Assembly (NCBI RefSeq): GCF_011305995.1
Contig: NZ_CP049910.1
Coordinates: 3,348,001 to 3,412,000, forward strand
Source: Diaphorobacter sp. HDW4A
GTDB lineage: Bacteria; Pseudomonadota; Gammaproteobacteria; Burkholderiales; Burkholderiaceae_C
Length of the DNA stretch: 64,000 nucleotides
Direction of reading: 5' to 3'
Positions 45,268-55,696 of the stretch are shown here, piece after piece; position 1 is the stretch's first letter; each line of letters begins with the position of its first letter. The notes below the pieces were generated by a model. The model had not been told where the DNA came from. It ran no database searches and worked only from the letters and a program-made list of their open reading frames with translations. A program made the position numbers and the translations under genes.

Positions 45268-46419
45268 ATGATTCGCGATTCAAAGCAAATCGAGCAACTG
45301 CTCGCCCAGACCCGCAGCTTCGTGCGCGAGGTCGCCATTCCGCATGAGGAACAGGTCGAGCGCGAGGACTGCATTCCCGAACCCGTGGTCGATCAGATGC
45401 GCGCAGCGGGCTTTTTCGGCTGGTCCATCCCCGAGGCGTATGGCGGCCTCGGTCTCACCTCGGAAGAACTGTGCCTCGCCAACATGGAACTTTCGCAATG
45501 CGCCGTGGCTTACCGAGCGCGCTGCGGCACCAACACCGGCATCGGCACCGAAGGCCTGATCCAGGACGGCACAGAAGCACAGAAGCGCGAGCTGCTGCCG
45601 CGACTTGCGACGGGTGAACTGACCTCGTGCCTCGCGGTGACCGAGCCCGATGCGGGCTCCGACCTGCTCGGCCGCCTCGCCAGCACCGCCACGCGTACTG
45701 CCAATGGCTATGTGCTCAACGGCACCAAGCGCTTCATCACCAACGCGCCGATTGCCGATCTGTTCACCGTGCTCGCGCGCACCGGCGACGCGAGTGAAGG
45801 CTCGCGCAGCACCACGAGCTTTCTGGTGATGAGGGGCACGAAGGGCCTGTCCACCGGCATACCGCATCGCAAGATGGGCCAGGAAGGCTCGCCGGTTTCC
45901 GAGGTCTATCTGAATGATTGCGAAGTGCCCGAAAGCGCCATCCTCGGCGGCGAGCCGGGGCGCGGTTTTGCATCGGTGATGAAGGCACTGAACAAGCAAC
46001 GCATCAACCTCGCGTCGCTGTGCATCGGCCCCGCGATCCGCCTGCTCGACGAGGCGCTCGCGCACTCACGCAAGCGCCAACAGTTCGGCAAGGCCATCGG
46101 CGAGTTCCAACTGGTGCAGGCCATGCTGGCCGACTGCAAGGTCGAGATCGAGGCCGCCAAGGCCCTGATTCTCGACACCGCACGCAAGCGCGACGCGGGC
46201 GAGGACGTGACCATGGAGGCCTCCATGTGCAAGTACTACGCCTCCGAAGTCGCGGGCCGTGTGGCCGACCGCGTGGTGCAGATCTTCGGTGGCGGTGGCT
46301 ACTGCGACGACATCGGCGGCTCCGTGCCGCGTCTGTATCGCGACGTGCGGCTGTTCCGGCTCTACGAGGGCACAAGCCAGATCCATCAACTGAACATCGC
46401 CAAGCATCTGCTCAAGTGA
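45268..46419 (+). CDS. Acyl-CoA dehydrogenase (module 2)
   Basis: 383 residues. It has the AVTEPDAGSD FAD-binding segment, NGTKRFITNA, and the catalytic glutamate in LYEGTSQIHQ. It removes hydrogen from an acyl-CoA to give the 2-enoyl-CoA; the chain preference is unknown. It lies 11 bp after the AcuI-like gene and ends the plus-strand part of module 2, 20 bp from a convergent Bug gene. Confidence 0.92.
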   Translation: MIRDSKQIEQLLAQTRSFVREVAIPHEEQVEREDCIPEPVVDQMRAAGFFGWSIPEAYGGLGLTSEELCLANMELSQCAVAYRARCGTNTGIGTEGLIQDGTEAQKRELLPRLATGELTSCLAVTEPDAGSDLLGRLASTATRTANGYVLNGTKRFITNAPIADLFTVLARTGDASEGSRSTTSFLVMRGTKGLSTGIPHRKMGQEGSPVSEVYLNDCEVPESAILGGEPGRGFASVMKALNKQRINLASLCIGPAIRLLDEALAHSRKRQQFGKAIGEFQLVQAMLADCKVEIEAAKALILDTARKRDAGEDVTMEASMCKYYASEVAGRVADRVVQIFGGGGYCDDIGGSVPRLYRDVRLFRLYEGTSQIHQLNIAKHLLK

Positions 46420-46439
46420 TGTGAACTGGCTGCACGGCT

Positions 46440-47429
46440 TCAATCGCTCTTGTAGCCAGTCGCTTTGACGATGGGTGCCCAGTGGGCATTCAATCGTTGA
46501 CGCAGCTGAGTCACCTCTTCGGGACTCGTGCCAGCAACCGGCACATAGCCAATGGTCTCGATCTTCTGGCGCACTTCAGGACGCGCAAGCACCTTGCGAA
46601 TGGCAGCATTCCAGCGGTTGACATGGTTGGCGGGCGTGTTCGCTGGTGCGTAGATCGAGTAGCCGGATTCGACCACGAGCGACGGATAACCGCTCTCCGT
46701 GAACGTGGGCACATCGGGCAACTGGCTCACGCGCTGCTTGCTCGACACCGCCAGAATGCGCAGCTTCTTGTTGCGATGGTGTTCAAGAAACACACCGATG
46801 CCGTCGACGGCCGAGCCGATCTGGTTACCCATGAGATTGGTGACCATCACCGGGCCGCCCTGGAACGGAATGATCGACATGTCCGCACCCGACTGGCGCG
46901 TGAAGTCGTAGGCCACGAAGTGGAGCACCGATCCAAGTCCCGACACACCCAACGCCGCCACCTGACGATCCGCCTTGGCCGCTTTCACATAGTCGGCCAA
47001 TGTCTTGTATGGCGAGTTGGCGTTGACCGCGATGCCGTAGGTAAGTTCAGCCACCGAGGTGATGGGTGTGAAATCCTTCTCCGGGTTGTAGCGCAGATTG
47101 TTGTAGACCAGCGGCGCGATGACCATGGTGTCCATCAGCGTCATCAGCACCGTGTTGCCATCGGGCGCAGCGTTCTTCAGTGTTTCAGCCGCCACGCGGG
47201 TGCTTGCGCCGGGGCGGTTGTCCACGATCACCGGCTGCGTAAATTCATCCTTGAGCGCATCGACGATCACGCGTCCCATGACGTCGGCCGCGCCGCCTGC
47301 GGGAAACGGCACGATGAATCGCACCGGCACATTGGACGCCTGCGCAAGCGGTGCCTGCGTGGCTGCCAGAGCCGCTGCACCAAATGTGATGGCCTGACGA
47401 CGATTCAGATGAAAGAGCTGATGGGACAT
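46440..47429 (-). CDS. Bug/TctC-family periplasmic solute receptor with Tat-like signal
   Basis: 329 residues from the ATG at 47429 (GGAG upstream). The N-terminus LNRRQAITFGAAALAA has a twin-arginine pair before a hydrophobic stretch, suggesting Tat export rather than Sec. The mature part opens with VPVRFIVPFPAGGAADVMGR. It is convergent with module 2 and next to the DadA-like gene. No transporter membrane subunits are nearby. Confidence 0.9.
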   Translation of the reverse strand: MSHQLFHLNRRQAITFGAAALAATQAPLAQASNVPVRFIVPFPAGGAADVMGRVIVDALKDEFTQPVIVDNRPGASTRVAAETLKNAAPDGNTVLMTLMDTMVIAPLVYNNLRYNPEKDFTPITSVAELTYGIAVNANSPYKTLADYVKAAKADRQVAALGVSGLGSVLHFVAYDFTRQSGADMSIIPFQGGPVMVTNLMGNQIGSAVDGIGVFLEHHRNKKLRILAVSSKQRVSQLPDVPTFTESGYPSLVVESGYSIYAPANTPANHVNRWNAAIRKVLARPEVRQKIETIGYVPVAGTSPEEVTQLRQRLNAHWAPIVKATGYKSD

Positions 47430-47649
47430 TGATGACTCCATGACTTGGGCTTGTGGTCCGGTGCGCGCAGCAAACGCCCGAACTTTCAAATGGGAAATGA
47501 ATGCATGTGTCCGCATTGACTCTGCGATGACACTGACGCTGAAGAAAACTGCAAGTCGATCATCTGCAATGGGTTCAGGAATGTCGAATCATGTTTGGAA
47601 ATAGCCTATCAGCAAATCGAATTGGCGCTGACCGCAGGCACTGGGCAAG

Positions 47650-48981
47650 ATGGACCGAAGATTTTCTGATTCTTCTCTGCACATGCTTCGCTCTTCCACG
47701 CACCTCGAATCGATTTCAACCGCACCCGCCAAGGCCACAACCGCCGCCGACGTCACCGTGATCGGCGCGGGCATCGTCGGCCTGTGCACAGCGCTGTCGC
47801 TGCAGCGCGCGGGGCTCAAGGTGGCGCTGTTCGACGCGACCGGCGCGGGCAGCGGCGCATCGTTCGGCAACGCCGGACTGATCAGCACCGGTAGCTGTAT
47901 TCCGATCTCACTGCCCGGCATGGTCTGGCAGGTGCCGCGCTGGCTGCTCGACCCGGATGGCCCGCTCGCGCTGCGCCCCACCTATGCGCTGAAGGCGCTG
48001 CCATGGGTGTTGAAATGGCTGCGCGCCTCTTCCACTGCGAGTGTGACGCGCGCAAGCTCCGCGCTTCATGCGCTGCACTCGCCCGCACTGTCACGCTACC
48101 GCGAGCTGCTGGGCGACGAGCGCTTCGACGAGCTGATAAAGCAGTGCGGTCAATTGCATATCTGGTCGCAACCGGGCCAACCTGGCCGGGCGGACCGCCT
48201 GGTCGCCGAGCTGCGCAGGCAGCATCAGGTGCCCATCACTCCGCTCGACCAACATACGTTGCGCGCCCGAATGCCGGAACTGACCAATCGTATTCAGGCG
48301 GGCATCTGCTTCACGGAGCACGCCAACACGGTCAGCCCGCAGGCGTTGACACGCGCGTTGCTGGGTTGCTTTGTGGAGCGCGGCGGAGAGCTGCTGATCC
48401 GCAGCGTGCAGAAGATCGAACAATTGAATGAAGGCTTTCGCCTCTGGACGAATGCGGGCGATGTGAAGACACCGAAAATCGTCGTGGCGGCAGGTGCCCA
48501 TACGGCGGAACTGGTGCGGCCGCTCGGCATCCGCATTCCGCTCGAATTCGAACGCGGCTATCACGTCGAACTACCCAACCCCGGCGTCACCGTGCCCCAG
48601 CCCTTCATCTACAAGGACAAAGCCGTCGCAGTTACACCCATGCAGAAGGGCCTGCGTTTTGCGGGCACCGTGGAGATCGCGGGACTGCGCCATGCACCGC
48701 AACCGCGCCGCGTTGAATCGATTCTGAACACCGCACGCGAGCTGTTCCCCACAATCAACACCGAGGGCGCGCGCAGCTGGTTCGGGCTGCGCCCCTCCAC
48801 GCCCGACAGCGTGCCGGTGATCGATGCGCCATCAACGCACCCAGGCCTGTATCTCGCCTGCGGTCATGGACATACCGGCATGACGGGCGCACCGATGACT
48901 GGCGAGCTGGTCGCGCAGTTGGTGACAGGCATATCACCCGGTTTGAATGTGGCGGAATATGGTTTGAGCCGATTCGGCTGA
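47650..48981 (+). CDS. FAD-dependent D-amino acid dehydrogenase-like oxidoreductase
   Basis: 443 residues. The dinucleotide-binding motif DVTVIGAGIVGLCTALSLQ lies after a ~30-residue N-terminal extension, and the C-terminal PVIDAPSTHPGLYLACGHG segment is typical of DadA-type amino acid dehydrogenases. The substrate cannot be told from sequence. ATG at 47650 or 47683 may be used. It lies between a divergent Bug receptor and a convergent LysR gene. Confidence 0.88.
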   Translation: MDRRFSDSSLHMLRSSTHLESISTAPAKATTAADVTVIGAGIVGLCTALSLQRAGLKVALFDATGAGSGASFGNAGLISTGSCIPISLPGMVWQVPRWLLDPDGPLALRPTYALKALPWVLKWLRASSTASVTRASSALHALHSPALSRYRELLGDERFDELIKQCGQLHIWSQPGQPGRADRLVAELRRQHQVPITPLDQHTLRARMPELTNRIQAGICFTEHANTVSPQALTRALLGCFVERGGELLIRSVQKIEQLNEGFRLWTNAGDVKTPKIVVAAGAHTAELVRPLGIRIPLEFERGYHVELPNPGVTVPQPFIYKDKAVAVTPMQKGLRFAGTVEIAGLRHAPQPRRVESILNTARELFPTINTEGARSWFGLRPSTPDSVPVIDAPSTHPGLYLACGHGHTGMTGAPMTGELVAQLVTGISPGLNVAEYGLSRFG

Positions 48982-49012
48982 ACGCGCGATCATTCCAACT
49001 TTTGCGTGCCGC

Positions 49013-49921
49013 TTATTTCGTCCCAATCACACGTGCCAACGCTGCCCGAGCCAGCTCGGTGAGCTGGTCGATCTCCGGATTCGCGCTCTTGCTCTTGAGT
49101 CGGTAGGCGCAGTAACGCAGGCGGCTGTCCGAGCGGAAGGGCCGCACCACCAGACGCGCCGGATCGCAGATCAGCGAAGGCAGTGCATCAAAGAGCACAA
49201 AGCCCAGACCGGCGGCGACCATGGAGCAAGCCAGAATCGCAGCCGGGCATTCGATCACCGATTCGGGCATGCGCTCGCAGCTCTCAAACGCGGCCTTGGC
49301 CAGCACGTCCACACCCTCGATGCTGCTGAGTGAAATCATCGGCTCGTCGAGCAGATGTTCGGGCTGAATCCATTTCTTGCTCACGAGCTTATGGCCTTTT
49401 GGCAAATAGCACATGATCGGCAACTCGCCGATGACTTCGCATTCCACACCCGGAACCGGAGGCACCTCAAGCCCGAATCCCAGATCGCATTTGCCCGAGC
49501 TGACCTGCGCCGCCACATGGTGCGCCACGCGCGAATGCACAAAGAACATGGTCTTGTGCGAACGCTTGGAATACTCAGCGGTGACCTGCGGAAGAATCGA
49601 CGCGCCGAACGCGGGCGTGCAGGCCACGGACAGCGCACGGTGCTGATCGTTGTTCAAGCGCGCGGCGAACGAGTTGATCGACTCCAGCCCCACGAACGAG
49701 CGCTCGATTTCGGCGAACAACGCCTCCGCATGGGCCGTGGGAATCAGGCGTCCACCCCGGCGCTCGAACAGCGAGAGCCCGAGGCGTTCCTCCGCATCGC
49801 GCAGCACGTTGCTGATCGCCGGTTGGGTGACATGTAGCCGCGTGGCCGCACCGGTGACCGAGCCGGTCAGCACGATGGCGTGAATGGTTTCAATGTGGCG
49901 AAAGCCGAGTTGTCGTGCCAT
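49013..49921 (-). CDS. LysR-family regulator
   Basis: 302 residues from the ATG at 49921. The winged helix is FRHIETIHAIVLTGSVTGAA, and a LysR substrate domain follows. An open frame extends upstream to 50152 but has no family similarity there. It is convergent with the DadA-like gene; its target is not evident. Confidence 0.9.
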   Translation of the reverse strand: MARQLGFRHIETIHAIVLTGSVTGAATRLHVTQPAISNVLRDAEERLGLSLFERRGGRLIPTAHAEALFAEIERSFVGLESINSFAARLNNDQHRALSVACTPAFGASILPQVTAEYSKRSHKTMFFVHSRVAHHVAAQVSSGKCDLGFGLEVPPVPGVECEVIGELPIMCYLPKGHKLVSKKWIQPEHLLDEPMISLSSIEGVDVLAKAAFESCERMPESVIECPAAILACSMVAAGLGFVLFDALPSLICDPARLVVRPFRSDSRLRYCAYRLKSKSANPEIDQLTELARAALARVIGTK

Positions 49922-50088
49922 GGCATGAGTGATGTCACCCCGCACATGACGATGAAGCACCGTGGTGAGGGATGGTGAAGCGAGGTCTGCGTTTGTACCG
50001 CAATTTTCACTCCACGCCCAAGTCCGCGGACACGCCACCGGGCCCCGACACAGTTTCAAATGGCGCGTCGCGCCTCCCATGGCGCATG

Positions 50089-50212
50089 AAACTGGCGCGC
50101 CCCATGCGAGGACAGCCGCGCAAGGGCCGCCCCGCCGCGCTGGCTGCGTCACTCCGCCCGAAACGCAACGCGTTTCGAGAGCGGGGGGAAGGCGCGAAGC
50201 GACTCAGGGGGT
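50089..50212. repeat. Dispersed repeat R2, copy 2
   Basis: Same element as 36636-36747, with the ACTGGCGCGCCCCATGCGAG start and the GGCGCGAAGCGACTCAGGGGGT end. It stops eight bases before the stop codon of the minus-strand gene at 50221, the same position relative to a gene end as copy 1. Confidence 0.75.
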
Positions 50213-50220
50213 ATTTCTTC

Positions 50221-50445
50221 TCAAGGCGTGCTGCGTTTGACCTGCTGCCTGCCGAGATCGGTGATCATGAAGTTGCCTTCATAGGTCTTGCCGACCATGC
50301 CCCATTCCAGCAATCGGCCCGAGAGGTGCTTCTTGATGGCGTCCGTGAGGCTGACCAGCTCGCCCATTTCAAGGCGCTTGAGCATGGTGAGCTCGTCCAC
50401 GGTGGGCTCGAAGACGGTGGCGTGATAGACAACTTCCGATGCCAT
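50221..50445 (-). CDS. Small conserved-looking hypothetical protein
   Basis: 74 residues from an ATG preceded by CGGAGT. A mixed hydrophilic sequence (ASEVVYHATVFEPTVDELTM...) with no motif that I recognise. The ribosome-binding site and sensible codon use support it as real. It lies between the R2 repeat and a LysR gene. Function unknown. Confidence 0.55.
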   Translation of the reverse strand: MASEVVYHATVFEPTVDELTMLKRLEMGELVSLTDAIKKHLSGRLLEWGMVGKTYEGNFMITDLGRQQVKRSTP

Positions 50446-50601
50446 GGCAGTACTCCGTTGTGTTGTATGTGTCGTTTCGACCGGAGCGCTTGGAGGCGGT
50501 TCCAGAGGATATACAACAAGGGAAGTTCTCCTACAAATGACGGTCCGGAGCTTCCAAGGTGGCCGTCGCTGCCAGCTTATTCCTTTGGCCCGAGGCAACC
50601 A

Positions 50602-51537
50602 TCAGGGTAAATCCTGATCCCCCGCCATGCGGCCCAGCCAGTTGCTGAAGGCTGTGAGCACGGGCGCTGCGGGCTTCGCGGGCGTCACGAGGTAGTATGC
50701 GCGCTCGCCGCGCAACGGACGCGGGCAGGCGATGACGAGATCGCCGCGCTCCATCTCGGCCTCGATCAGCATCTGCGGCATCAGCGCCACGCCCAGCCCC
50801 ATGGTGGCCGCCACGGCGATCATCGAGAACAGCTCATAGCGCGGCCCGTCAAGCGCGCGTGGCGCGTCCACCTCCATCGCATGAAACCACTGCTGCCAGC
50901 CGTAGGGTCGCGTGCTCTGCTGCAACAGCGGCATCTGTGCAAGCACCGAGGGCGTCACCGTTTGGTGCGCACGCCCGCGCCCACGCGGCGCTGCCTGCTC
51001 AAGCAGGCGCGGGCTGCAGACCGGCACCACGTCTTCCTGCATGAGCATCTGCACCTGCACGCCCGGCCAGTTGGCGACCTGGTCCTGCGTACCCGCATAG
51101 AGCGCAGCATCAAATCCAGTATCCGAAAACAAAAATGGCCGCGTGCGCGTCTCGATGTGCACGACGATGTCGGGCTGCTCCTTGACGAGAAGCGGCAGGC
51201 GCGGAATCAACCAGCGCGTGGCAAACGTCGGTACCGCCGCAAGCGACAGCGAACCGCCATGCCCCTGATGCGCCATCACATCGAGCGTGTCGCGCTCCAG
51301 CCCCAGCAGCCAGCGCGCCACCTGCTTGCTGTAGTGCCGACCCGCCTCGGTCAGCGTGACGCCGTGGCGCGTGCGGCGAAAAAGCTGCACCCGCAACTGG
51401 TCCTCCAGCGTGAGAATCTGGCGCGAGACGGCGCTCTGCGTGAGTGCCAGTTCCTGCGCCGCGCGGGTATAGCTTTCATGCCGGGCCGCTGCTTCGAAGC
51501 AGGCCAGCGCCTGGGTGGAGGGGAGATGTCTGCGCAT
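50602..51537 (-). CDS. LysR-family regulator, probable GcdR (glutarate)
   Basis: 311 residues, GcvA-type LysR with winged helix STQALACFEAAARHESYTRAA. It is divergent from the glutaryl-CoA dehydrogenase gene across ~170 bp. In Pseudomonas, a LysR regulator (GcdR) sits beside gcdH and gcdG and responds to glutarate; the same role is inferred here from context. Confidence 0.88.
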   Translation of the reverse strand: MRRHLPSTQALACFEAAARHESYTRAAQELALTQSAVSRQILTLEDQLRVQLFRRTRHGVTLTEAGRHYSKQVARWLLGLERDTLDVMAHQGHGGSLSLAAVPTFATRWLIPRLPLLVKEQPDIVVHIETRTRPFLFSDTGFDAALYAGTQDQVANWPGVQVQMLMQEDVVPVCSPRLLEQAAPRGRGRAHQTVTPSVLAQMPLLQQSTRPYGWQQWFHAMEVDAPRALDGPRYELFSMIAVAATMGLGVALMPQMLIEAEMERGDLVIACPRPLRGERAYYLVTPAKPAAPVLTAFSNWLGRMAGDQDLP

Positions 51538-51706
51538 CGAATCATTCTAGCCAAGTATGCGAAAACCGCATTTCTGGATGAAAACAACTCGCTTGCAAGG
51601 CCTGCATTGATGGGAATAACATTCGCCCATTCCCCGAGTCATGCGATGCACGCATTCATGACTAGGACTAACCCTTACCCCACCTTCTCGTACAGGAGAC
51701 TGCACC

Positions 51707-52903
51707 ATGGCCAACGCACGCTTTCAATGGGACGACCCCTTTCTGATCGAACAGCAGCTCACCGATGACGAACGCGCCATCCGTGACGCGGCCGCCGCCT
51801 ACTGCCAGGACAAGCTGGCACCGCGCGTGCTCGAGCAGTTCCGCCATGAAAAGACCGACGTGGCCATCTTCCGCGAGATGGGCGAACTCGGCCTGCTCGG
51901 CCCCACCATCCCCGAACAATACGGCGGCCCCGGCCTGAACTACGTGGCCTATGGCCTGATCGCCCGTGAAGTCGAGCGCGTCGATTCGGGCTACCGCTCG
52001 ATGGCCAGCGTGCAGAGCTCGCTGGTGATGGTGCCCATCTACGAATTCGGCAGCGAAGCGCAAAAGCAAAAATACCTGCCCAAGCTCGCGAGCGGCGAAT
52101 ACATCGGCTGCTTCGGCCTGACCGAACCCGATCACGGCTCCGACCCCGGCAGCATGGCCACCCGCGCCTACAAGACCGCCGGCGGCTACAAGCTCAAGGG
52201 CAGCAAGATGTGGATCACCAACAGCCCCATCGCCGACGTGTTCGTCGTCTGGGCCAAGGAAGTGAGCGAAGGCGGTGCCGTCGGCCCGATCCGCGGCTTC
52301 ATTCTGGACAAGGGCATGAAGGGCCTCTCCGCTCCTGCCATCCATGGCAAGGTGGGCCTGCGCGCATCGATCACCGGCGAAATCGTGATGGACGATGTGT
52401 TCGTGCCCGAAGAAAATGCCTTCCCCGAAGTGCAAGGTCTGAAGGGCCCATTCACCTGCCTGAACAGCGCCCGCTACGGCATCGCCTGGGGCGCGATGGG
52501 CGCAGCGGAATTCTGCTGGCACACCGCCCGCCAGTACACCATGGACCGCAAGCAGTTCGGCCGCCCCCTCGCCGCCAACCAGCTCATCCAGAAGAAGCTG
52601 GCCGACATGCAGACCGAAATCGCCCTCGGCCTGCAAGCCGCCCTGCGCTTCGGTCGCATGAAGGATGAAGGCATCGCATCGGTCGAAGGCACCTCCCTAA
52701 TCAAGCGCAACAACTGCGGCAAGGCCCTCGACATCGCCCGCCTCGCCCGCGACATGATGGGCGGCAACGGCATCAGCGACGAATTCGGCGTCGCCCGCCA
52801 TCTGGTGAACCTCGAAGTGGTCAACACCTACGAAGGCACGCACGACGTCCACGCCCTGATTCTCGGCCGCGCACAGACAGGCCTCGCAGCCTTCGCGAAC
52901 TGA
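51707..52903 (+). CDS. gcdH: Glutaryl-CoA dehydrogenase
   Basis: 398 residues. [20 protein letters not shown] at the N-terminus, [15 protein letters not shown] and the catalytic-glutamate motif [16 protein letters not shown] are hallmarks of glutaryl-CoA dehydrogenase, which oxidises and decarboxylates glutaryl-CoA to crotonyl-CoA. A divergent LysR and a downstream CoA-transferase complete a glutarate-use cluster. Confidence 0.95.
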   Translation: MANARFQWDDPFLIEQQLTDDERAIRDAAAAYCQDKLAPRVLEQFRHEKTDVAIFREMGELGLLGPTIPEQYGGPGLNYVAYGLIAREVERVDSGYRSMASVQSSLVMVPIYEFGSEAQKQKYLPKLASGEYIGCFGLTEPDHGSDPGSMATRAYKTAGGYKLKGSKMWITNSPIADVFVVWAKEVSEGGAVGPIRGFILDKGMKGLSAPAIHGKVGLRASITGEIVMDDVFVPEENAFPEVQGLKGPFTCLNSARYGIAWGAMGAAEFCWHTARQYTMDRKQFGRPLAANQLIQKKLADMQTEIALGLQAALRFGRMKDEGIASVEGTSLIKRNNCGKALDIARLARDMMGGNGISDEFGVARHLVNLEVVNTYEGTHDVHALILGRAQTGLAAFAN

Positions 52904-52987
52904 AAAAAGAAAACGGCCCCCGCCCCGCACGAAGTGCCACCAGCCTTCGCAGCGGACGCGGCATCAGGATCTCACCACCCCAACGCC

Positions 52988-53127
52988 AAGACAGCCCCTC
53001 AGGCTAGGCGTCGAAGCTGCAGACAGTATGCCGATACGGCAAGGCTTCGCAACGACGCATGAGGGGCTGTATTGGCGCCCCCAAACGACCAATCAATCGA
53101 AGCCGAACAGGCTTCGTGAAAAACAAA
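52988..53127 (+). repeat. Dispersed structured repeat, copy B
   Basis: Third copy of the ~140-bp element, here between gcdH and the CoA-transferase. The outer stem is CCCCTCA/TGAGGGG and the inner stem GTAT/ATAC; both differ from copies A and C by paired changes. It ends six bases before the CoA-transferase start codon. Confidence 0.8.
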
Positions 53128-53133
53128 AAACCA

Positions 53134-54390
53134 ATGACCCTCAGCGCCCTCTCAGGAATCAAAGTGTTAGACCTTTCCAGGGTTCTGGCGGGTCCCTGGT
53201 GCACCCAGATGCTGGCTGACCTGGGAGCCGACGTCATCAAGGTAGAACGCCCCATCGCAGGCGACGACACCCGCCACTGGGGCCCTCCATTTCTACGCGA
53301 CGACGACGGTGAAGCCACCCAGCAGGCCAGCTACTACACCTCCTGCAACCGCAACAAACGCTCCATTACCATCGACATGGCAACGCCCGAGGGCCAGCGC
53401 CTGATTCGAAAAATGGCGGCAGAAGCCGATGTGCTGGTCGAGAACTTCAAGGTCGGCGGCCTCAAACAATATAGCCTCGACTACGACAGCCTCAACACCG
53501 TCAACCCGCGCCTGATCTACTGCTCGGTCACCGGCTTCGGCCAGACCGGCCCGTATGCCGAGCGCGCAGGCTACGACCTGATGGTGCAGGCCATGAGTGG
53601 CCTCATGAGCATCACCGGCCATGCTGACGGCGAGCCTGGCGGCGGCCCGCTGAAAGTGGGCGTGGCGGTGATCGACGTGTTCACCGGCCTCTATGCGGCA
53701 AATGCGGTACAGGCTGCGCTGCACGCGCGCAATGCGAGCGGCAAAGGCCAGCACATCGACATGGCGCTGCTTGACGTGGCGATGGCGATCCAGTGCAACC
53801 AGGCCTCGGGCTATCTCGCAAGCGGCAAGGCGCCCACGCGTGCGGGCAATCTGCACCCCAGCCTCGCTCCGTACCAGGACTTCCCTTCCGCCGACGGCAA
53901 CGTGCTGCTCGCCATCGGCAACGACGGCCAATTCGCGCGCTTCTGCGCGACGGTGAACCACCCCGAATGGTCGGCCGATGAACGCTTTGCGACCAACTCG
54001 AATCGCGTCAAGCACCGCGCTGCGTTGCTCGCTCTGATGATGCCCGTGATGAAGACCCGAACCACTGGCGAATGGGTCACGCTGTTCGAGGACAAGGCCG
54101 TACCCTGCGGACCGATCAACACGCTGGCGGAGGCCTTCGACGACCCACAGGTAAAGGCACGCGGCCTGCGCATCGACCTGCCGCGCTGGGGCAACGAGGC
54201 CGATGTTGCACCAGCCCCCGATGGCGTGAGCACCGTGCCCGGCGTGGTCAACCCCATCCGCATGTCTGGCACGCCGATCACCTACCGCAATGCCGCTCCC
54301 TCACTCGGTCAGCACACCGACGAAGTGCTGCGGGAAATAGGTCTGGCCGACGCGGACATCGCACGCTTGAAGACCGAAAAAATCGTTTGA
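53134..54390 (+). CDS. CaiB/BaiF family III CoA-transferase, probable glutarate CoA-transferase (module 3)
   Basis: 418 residues from the ATG at 53134. An earlier in-frame start at 53059 lies inside the dispersed repeat and is unlikely. The catalytic aspartate is present in GYDLMVQAMSG. Next to gcdH it probably activates glutarate with succinyl-CoA, as Pseudomonas GcdG does. There is no clear ribosome-binding site, as the A-rich end of the repeat occupies that position. Confidence 0.9.
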   Translation: MTLSALSGIKVLDLSRVLAGPWCTQMLADLGADVIKVERPIAGDDTRHWGPPFLRDDDGEATQQASYYTSCNRNKRSITIDMATPEGQRLIRKMAAEADVLVENFKVGGLKQYSLDYDSLNTVNPRLIYCSVTGFGQTGPYAERAGYDLMVQAMSGLMSITGHADGEPGGGPLKVGVAVIDVFTGLYAANAVQAALHARNASGKGQHIDMALLDVAMAIQCNQASGYLASGKAPTRAGNLHPSLAPYQDFPSADGNVLLAIGNDGQFARFCATVNHPEWSADERFATNSNRVKHRAALLALMMPVMKTRTTGEWVTLFEDKAVPCGPINTLAEAFDDPQVKARGLRIDLPRWGNEADVAPAPDGVSTVPGVVNPIRMSGTPITYRNAAPSLGQHTDEVLREIGLADADIARLKTEKIV

Positions 54391-54525
54391 ACCACCGCAG
54401 TGCTGCGCCATATCAATAGCGGGGAATACACCTGCAGCGCTGCGCTTATCCAACCCGGAGAATGGCCAACCACACGCCATCCCTCCACAACCCAGGCTAT
54501 CCACACAATGGAGACAAAACCCACC

Positions 54526-55515
54526 ATGACGATCCGTCGCAGCCTTCTGGCTCTTGGCGCCCTTGCCACTCTAGGTGCATTCAGCAGCACCGCCGTGCAA
54601 GCACAAGACAACTATCCCAACAAACCCATCAAACTGCTTGTGCCTTTTGCGGCCGGCGGCACAACGGACCTGATCGCGCGCATCGTCGCCGAGCCGCTTG
54701 GACGTGAACTCGGCCACCCCGTCATTGTGGACAACAAGGGCGGCGGCGGCGGCAGCATTGGCGCGGCCGAAACCGCACGCGCAACGCCAGATGGCTACAG
54801 CCTCGGCATCGCCACGGTCTCCACTACCGCAACCAATCCGGCAATCAACCCCAAGATTCCATACAACGTCGCGACCGACTTCACGCCCATCATCAACATC
54901 GCCGCCACGCCGAACGTAATCGCGGCCAACCCCAAGCAGCCCTTTCACGATTACAAGGGCTTTGTCGATGAGCTGAAGAAGAACCCCGGCAAGTACTCGT
55001 ACGCATCGCCCGGCAACGGCAGCATCACCCATCTGATGATGGAGATGTACAAGCTCTCCACGGGCCTCGACATCGCCCATGTGCCATATCGCGGCAGCGG
55101 GCCGGCGCTTAACGACACTGTTGCCGGACAGGTGCCGGTGATCTTCGACAACCTGCCCTCCGCCTTCCCGTTCATCAAGGAAAAGCGCCTGACAGCCATC
55201 GTCGTCGCTGCGCCCCAACGCGTGCCCGCCATGCCCGACGTGCCCACATTCAAGGAACTGGGTCTGGAGCCTGTGAACCGCATGGCCTACTACGGCATCG
55301 TCGGCCCCAAGAACCTGCCGCGCCCCATCGTCGACAAGATCAACGCCGCCACGCGCAAGGTCATGCAGGACCCCGCCATCCGCAAGCGCATCGAGGAAAC
55401 CGGCTCCATCGTCATGGCAGGTACTCCCGAGGAGTTCGCCAAGCAGATGAAGGAGGAATACGCGGTCTACAAAGATGTGGTCGTCAAGCAGAAGCTGACG
55501 ATGGACAGCCAGTGA
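54526..55515 (+). CDS. Bug/TctC-family periplasmic solute receptor (module 3)
   Basis: 329 residues with a Sec signal peptide ending near VQAQDN, then YPNKPIKLLVPFAAGGTTD and the GYSLG loop. The ATG at 54526 is chosen for a GGAG site upstream; 54508 is an alternative. Behind the glutarate genes it may bind glutarate or a related dicarboxylate, an inference from position only. Confidence 0.9.
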   Translation: MTIRRSLLALGALATLGAFSSTAVQAQDNYPNKPIKLLVPFAAGGTTDLIARIVAEPLGRELGHPVIVDNKGGGGGSIGAAETARATPDGYSLGIATVSTTATNPAINPKIPYNVATDFTPIINIAATPNVIAANPKQPFHDYKGFVDELKKNPGKYSYASPGNGSITHLMMEMYKLSTGLDIAHVPYRGSGPALNDTVAGQVPVIFDNLPSAFPFIKEKRLTAIVVAAPQRVPAMPDVPTFKELGLEPVNRMAYYGIVGPKNLPRPIVDKINAATRKVMQDPAIRKRIEETGSIVMAGTPEEFAKQMKEEYAVYKDVVVKQKLTMDSQ

Positions 55516-55696
55516 TCCATGGGTGCCTCTGCGTGGGTTAAGGACGCAGTCGACATCATCGACTGCACCCGCCATCCGCGCTATGTGCTCACCCCGAAGA
55601 GCTGCACAGTGCATATGGTTGCTTTTTGTGTGATGACGAATTTCTTACGGCCTGCAGTCGCTTCATAGACCGCCTGCAGGCCGGAGACAGGATCAC

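Noticed and set aside
44119..46419. 766-codon open frame suggesting another fusion with the module 2 dehydrogenase
   Set aside because: The first ~380 codons are antisense-like noise overlapping the AcuI-like gene in another frame; the true dehydrogenase starts at 45268.
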